Source: Erythrobacter dokdonensis DSW-74 (GTDB taxonomy: Bacteria > Pseudomonadota > Alphaproteobacteria > Sphingomonadales > Sphingomonadaceae). Taken from it: a DNA stretch of 64,000 nt. Shown here piece by piece: positions 62,001 to 64,000 of the stretch. Numbering within the stretch: the stretch's first letter is position 1; each line of letters starts with the position of its first letter. The DNA lies in the NCBI RefSeq assembly GCF_001677335.1, contig NZ_LZYB01000008.1:62001-126000 (forward strand). Direction: 5' to 3'. The translations under genes and the position numbers were made by a program. The notes beneath the pieces were generated by a model. The model searched no databases, was not told the DNA's origin, and was given only the letters and a program-made list of their open reading frames with translations.

Positions 62001-64000
62001 CTATTCCCCGGCTTCCATCTCGCGCTGCTCGATCGGCAGGCCGAGACCTTCGAGTTGCGGCCTCACCTTTTCACCATCGCCGACCACGACCCACACGAAA
62101 TCATCGACATCGAGCGCTGCACGCGCAACGGCATCGAGCGATTCGCGGGTTTGTGTCCGGTACATGCCGGCCAGCTTTTCCTGATAGTCGTCCGGGCGAC
62201 CGAAAAGAGCATTGCTCTGCATTGCATTGAGCACAGCTGGCGAGGTTTCAAATCGGCCCGGGAGAGCGCCGACCTCTGAGGCGATGGTGCGTTCGAGTTC
62301 CTCGGGGGTGACCCCCTTGGTGGTGAGGAACTCGGTGGTCTCGCGAATCATCTCGGCCAGCGAGTCGCCGGTTCGGTCGGCCTGCACGCCGCCCGAAATG
62401 CCGTAGATTACCGCATTCTCGCGGGCCTGGGTGCCCCCCCGCACACCGTAGGACCAGCCCTTGGTCTCCCGCAGGTTCATGTTCAGACGCGCGAGGAAGT
62501 TGCCGCCCAGCGAATTGTTTGCGCTGTTGAAGGCGACGAATTCAGGTTCTCCCGCATCGAGCGGCGTGATCTGCGCGCCGAAGATGATGCTTTGCGGCGA
62601 GTTGGGACGGTTGACCAGAATAATGCGCTGACCCTTGGCCGCAGCGGCCGTATCGAATCGCTTGCTGCCCTTTGCAGTCTGGGGCGCGCGCCAGTCTCCG
62701 AAGGCGCCATTGAGTGCCTCGACGATTTCGGACAGCGGCCTGTCGGAGATAACAAAGACCTCGCCATTGTCGGGCCGGATCCAGGTGTCCTTGAAGGCAA
62801 CGAGGTCATCGCGCGTAATCGCGCTTACGCTCGCAACCGTGCTGACTTCGCCATAGGGGCTCTGCGGGCCGAACAGTTCTGCGGTAAGCGTGCGCTGCGC
62901 GATGCCTTGCGGCGACTTCATGGTCTGGCGAATGCGGGTCACCGCCTGGGTCCGCACGCGCTCCAGATCTTCGGGCTTGAATGCCGGCTCGCGCATGATC
63001 TGGCGCATCAGCTCGAGTGAGGGCGCAAGGTTCGCACTCAGCGCAGACATGGTGAAGGTCGAGCGGTCATCATCGCCATTGGCATTGATGCTCACGCCCA
63101 GACGTTCGCTTGCTTCGGCGATTTGCTGGCCGGTCAGCGATGCCGTACCCTCGGTAAACAGATCCATGGTCAGGCTTTCAAGCCCGGCTTTGCCGCTCGG
63201 ATCAGCGGCGCTGCCGGCGTTGAAGCTCATTGCCACATAAGTCGCCGGGACAGCTGTCCGCCCGGCGTAGGTCACCTTCATGCCATTCACCAGCGTGGCG
63301 CGTTCGATGTCCGGAAAATCGAGCTCGGCAATCGTGCTAATCGGAGGCTTCGGCCTTTCCAGCGTCACGGTGAGCGTTTCGGCGCTGCGGTCGCGTTCGC
63401 TGGCGTTGGCACTGGCCGCGCCGACAGAGGCCGCTTCCTCGTAATTGGCATCGCGTTCGCCCGGCTCGAGGACCAGCGTGAAGGCCGGTCGATTCATCCA
63501 GCGGGCCATTGCCTGCCTGACATCTGCCGGTGTGACCTTGGCCAGCCGGTCGAGCTGGGTGGCATAGAACGAGGCATCACCCGCGAGCACTTCGCCATTG
63601 GCCAGCGTCACCGCCTTGCCGCCGAAACCGCCAACCTGCTCCAGCCCGCGAATAGTCCGCGCGAGACCGCTGGTGGCGGCGCGACGGACCTCGTCCTCGG
63701 TCGGGCCTTCGGCAATGAACTTGGTAACAAGAGCGTTGAGCCGCTCCTCAAGGACTGCGATATCGACACCCGGCTTGGCCGTAGCGCTCACTGAAAGCAG
63801 GCCGACGCGCTGGAAATTGCTGCTGTTGGCCGACACGCTAACCGCCAGTTGCTCGTCACGCACCAGGACTTCATCGAGGCGGCTGGAAGCGAGCCCGCCG
63901 AGGATCGCCGCTCCGACATTGAGCGCGGTAAGCTCGGCATCGGTGATGCCGGGGGCCGGCCAGTAGCGGGTGATGGTCGTGGCGGCGACTTGATCGCGCA
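62001..64000 (-). CDS. M16 family metallopeptidase, N-terminus beyond window
   Basis: An open frame enters from the right edge and ends at 62001, giving 665 visible residues. It shows the second half of one M16 lobe (FIAEGPTEDEVRRAATSGLA), the linker, and a full second lobe (TLVNGMKVTYAG, YVAMSFNAGSAADPSGKAGLESLTMDLFTEGT, GDPRALIFGAQ-like strands, LNMNLRETKGWSYGVRGG). M16 pitrilysin-type enzymes bind zinc with HxxEH in the first lobe, which lies outside the window. The second lobe has SAADPSGKAGLESL in that place and should be the inactive half, as usual. There are no neighbours to the right to judge context; the product is likely periplasmic. Confidence 0.85.
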   Translation of the reverse strand, partial: RDQVAATTITRYWPAPGITDAELTALNVGAAILGGLASSRLDEVLVRDEQLAVSVSANSSNFQRVGLLSVSATAKPGVDIAVLEERLNALVTKFIAEGPTEDEVRRAATSGLARTIRGLEQVGGFGGKAVTLANGEVLAGDASFYATQLDRLAKVTPADVRQAMARWMNRPAFTLVLEPGERDANYEEAASVGAASANASERDRSAETLTVTLERPKPPISTIAELDFPDIERATLVNGMKVTYAGRTAVPATYVAMSFNAGSAADPSGKAGLESLTMDLFTEGTASLTGQQIAEASERLGVSINANGDDDRSTFTMSALSANLAPSLELMRQIMREPAFKPEDLERVRTQAVTRIRQTMKSPQGIAQRTLTAELFGPQSPYGEVSTVASVSAITRDDLVAFKDTWIRPDNGEVFVISDRPLSEIVEALNGAFGDWRAPQTAKGSKRFDTAAAAKGQRIILVNRPNSPQSIIFGAQITPLDAGEPEFVAFNSANNSLGGNFLARLNMNLRETKGWSYGVRGGTQARENAVIYGISGGVQADRTGDSLAEMIRETTEFLTTKGVTPEELERTIASEVGALPGRFETSPAVLNAMQSNALFGRPDDYQEKLAGMYRTQTRESLDAVARAALDVDDFVWVVVGDGEKVRPQLEGLGLPIEQREMEAGE

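Overview
The window is GC-rich, gene-dense bacterial DNA with no mobile element, rRNA, tRNA or CRISPR array that I can see. Gene content points to an aerobic alphaproteobacterium, most likely of the order Sphingomonadales (Erythrobacter/Porphyrobacter-like). The pointers are a ccoNOQP-ccoGHIS cluster with hemN and an Fnr-type regulator, a DUF1826 gene, an S46 peptidase, a DUF1501/DUF1800 pair and an acetate synthetase/symporter set. The taxon is an inference from gene content and style, not from a marker gene.

Layout. 1-7.8 kb: central metabolism and accessory genes (divergent PEP carboxylase, glucokinase, S46 peptidase, DUF1826 protein, Glu/Gly-rich lipoprotein with a Zur-like palindrome between the last two). 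8.1-22.0 kb: a rightward operon of a two-partner-secretion transporter, a 2,079-residue Gly-rich secreted protein, an exported CHAT (caspase-like) protein, a CHASE2-adenylyl cyclase and a small secreted protein. 22.25-31.57 kb: a rightward operon of a pentaheme cytochrome, a lipoprotein with two HbpS/GlcG-like domains, an outer-membrane barrel and a decaheme cytochrome fused to LVIVD repeats. 37.6-31.57 kb, leftward and meeting it stop to stop: a flavoprotein fused to two cyclic-nucleotide-binding domains and a four-cluster ferredoxin module, a diheme-b-like membrane protein, an FHA-TM-decaheme cytochrome and a CpdA-like phosphodiesterase. A CcmI-like TPR gene diverges from that operon. 38.7-42.0 kb: DUF1501/DUF1800 pair. 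42.4-45.1 kb: divergent alpha/beta hydrolase and gdhA. 45.3-55.5 kb: hemN, a small Cys-rich secreted protein, the cbb3 oxidase structural and assembly genes, and an Fnr-type regulator with FNR boxes. 55.6-60.5 kb: OmpW, acetyl-CoA synthetase and a two-subunit sodium/solute symporter. 60.6-64 kb: small lipoproteins and an M16 peptidase cut by the window end.

The most interesting region is 19-38 kb. Genes that could make cAMP (CHASE2 cyclase), break it down (CpdA-like phosphodiesterase) and bind it (the two CNB domains of the redox flavoprotein) sit with 25 predicted c-type haems in three multihaem proteins, a bis-His b-type membrane protein, an outer-membrane barrel and haem-binding lipoprotein domains. 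I infer a cyclic-nucleotide-controlled electron-transfer chain running from cytoplasmic NAD(P)H through the membrane to the periplasm or cell surface. Its substrate and direction cannot be read from the sequence.
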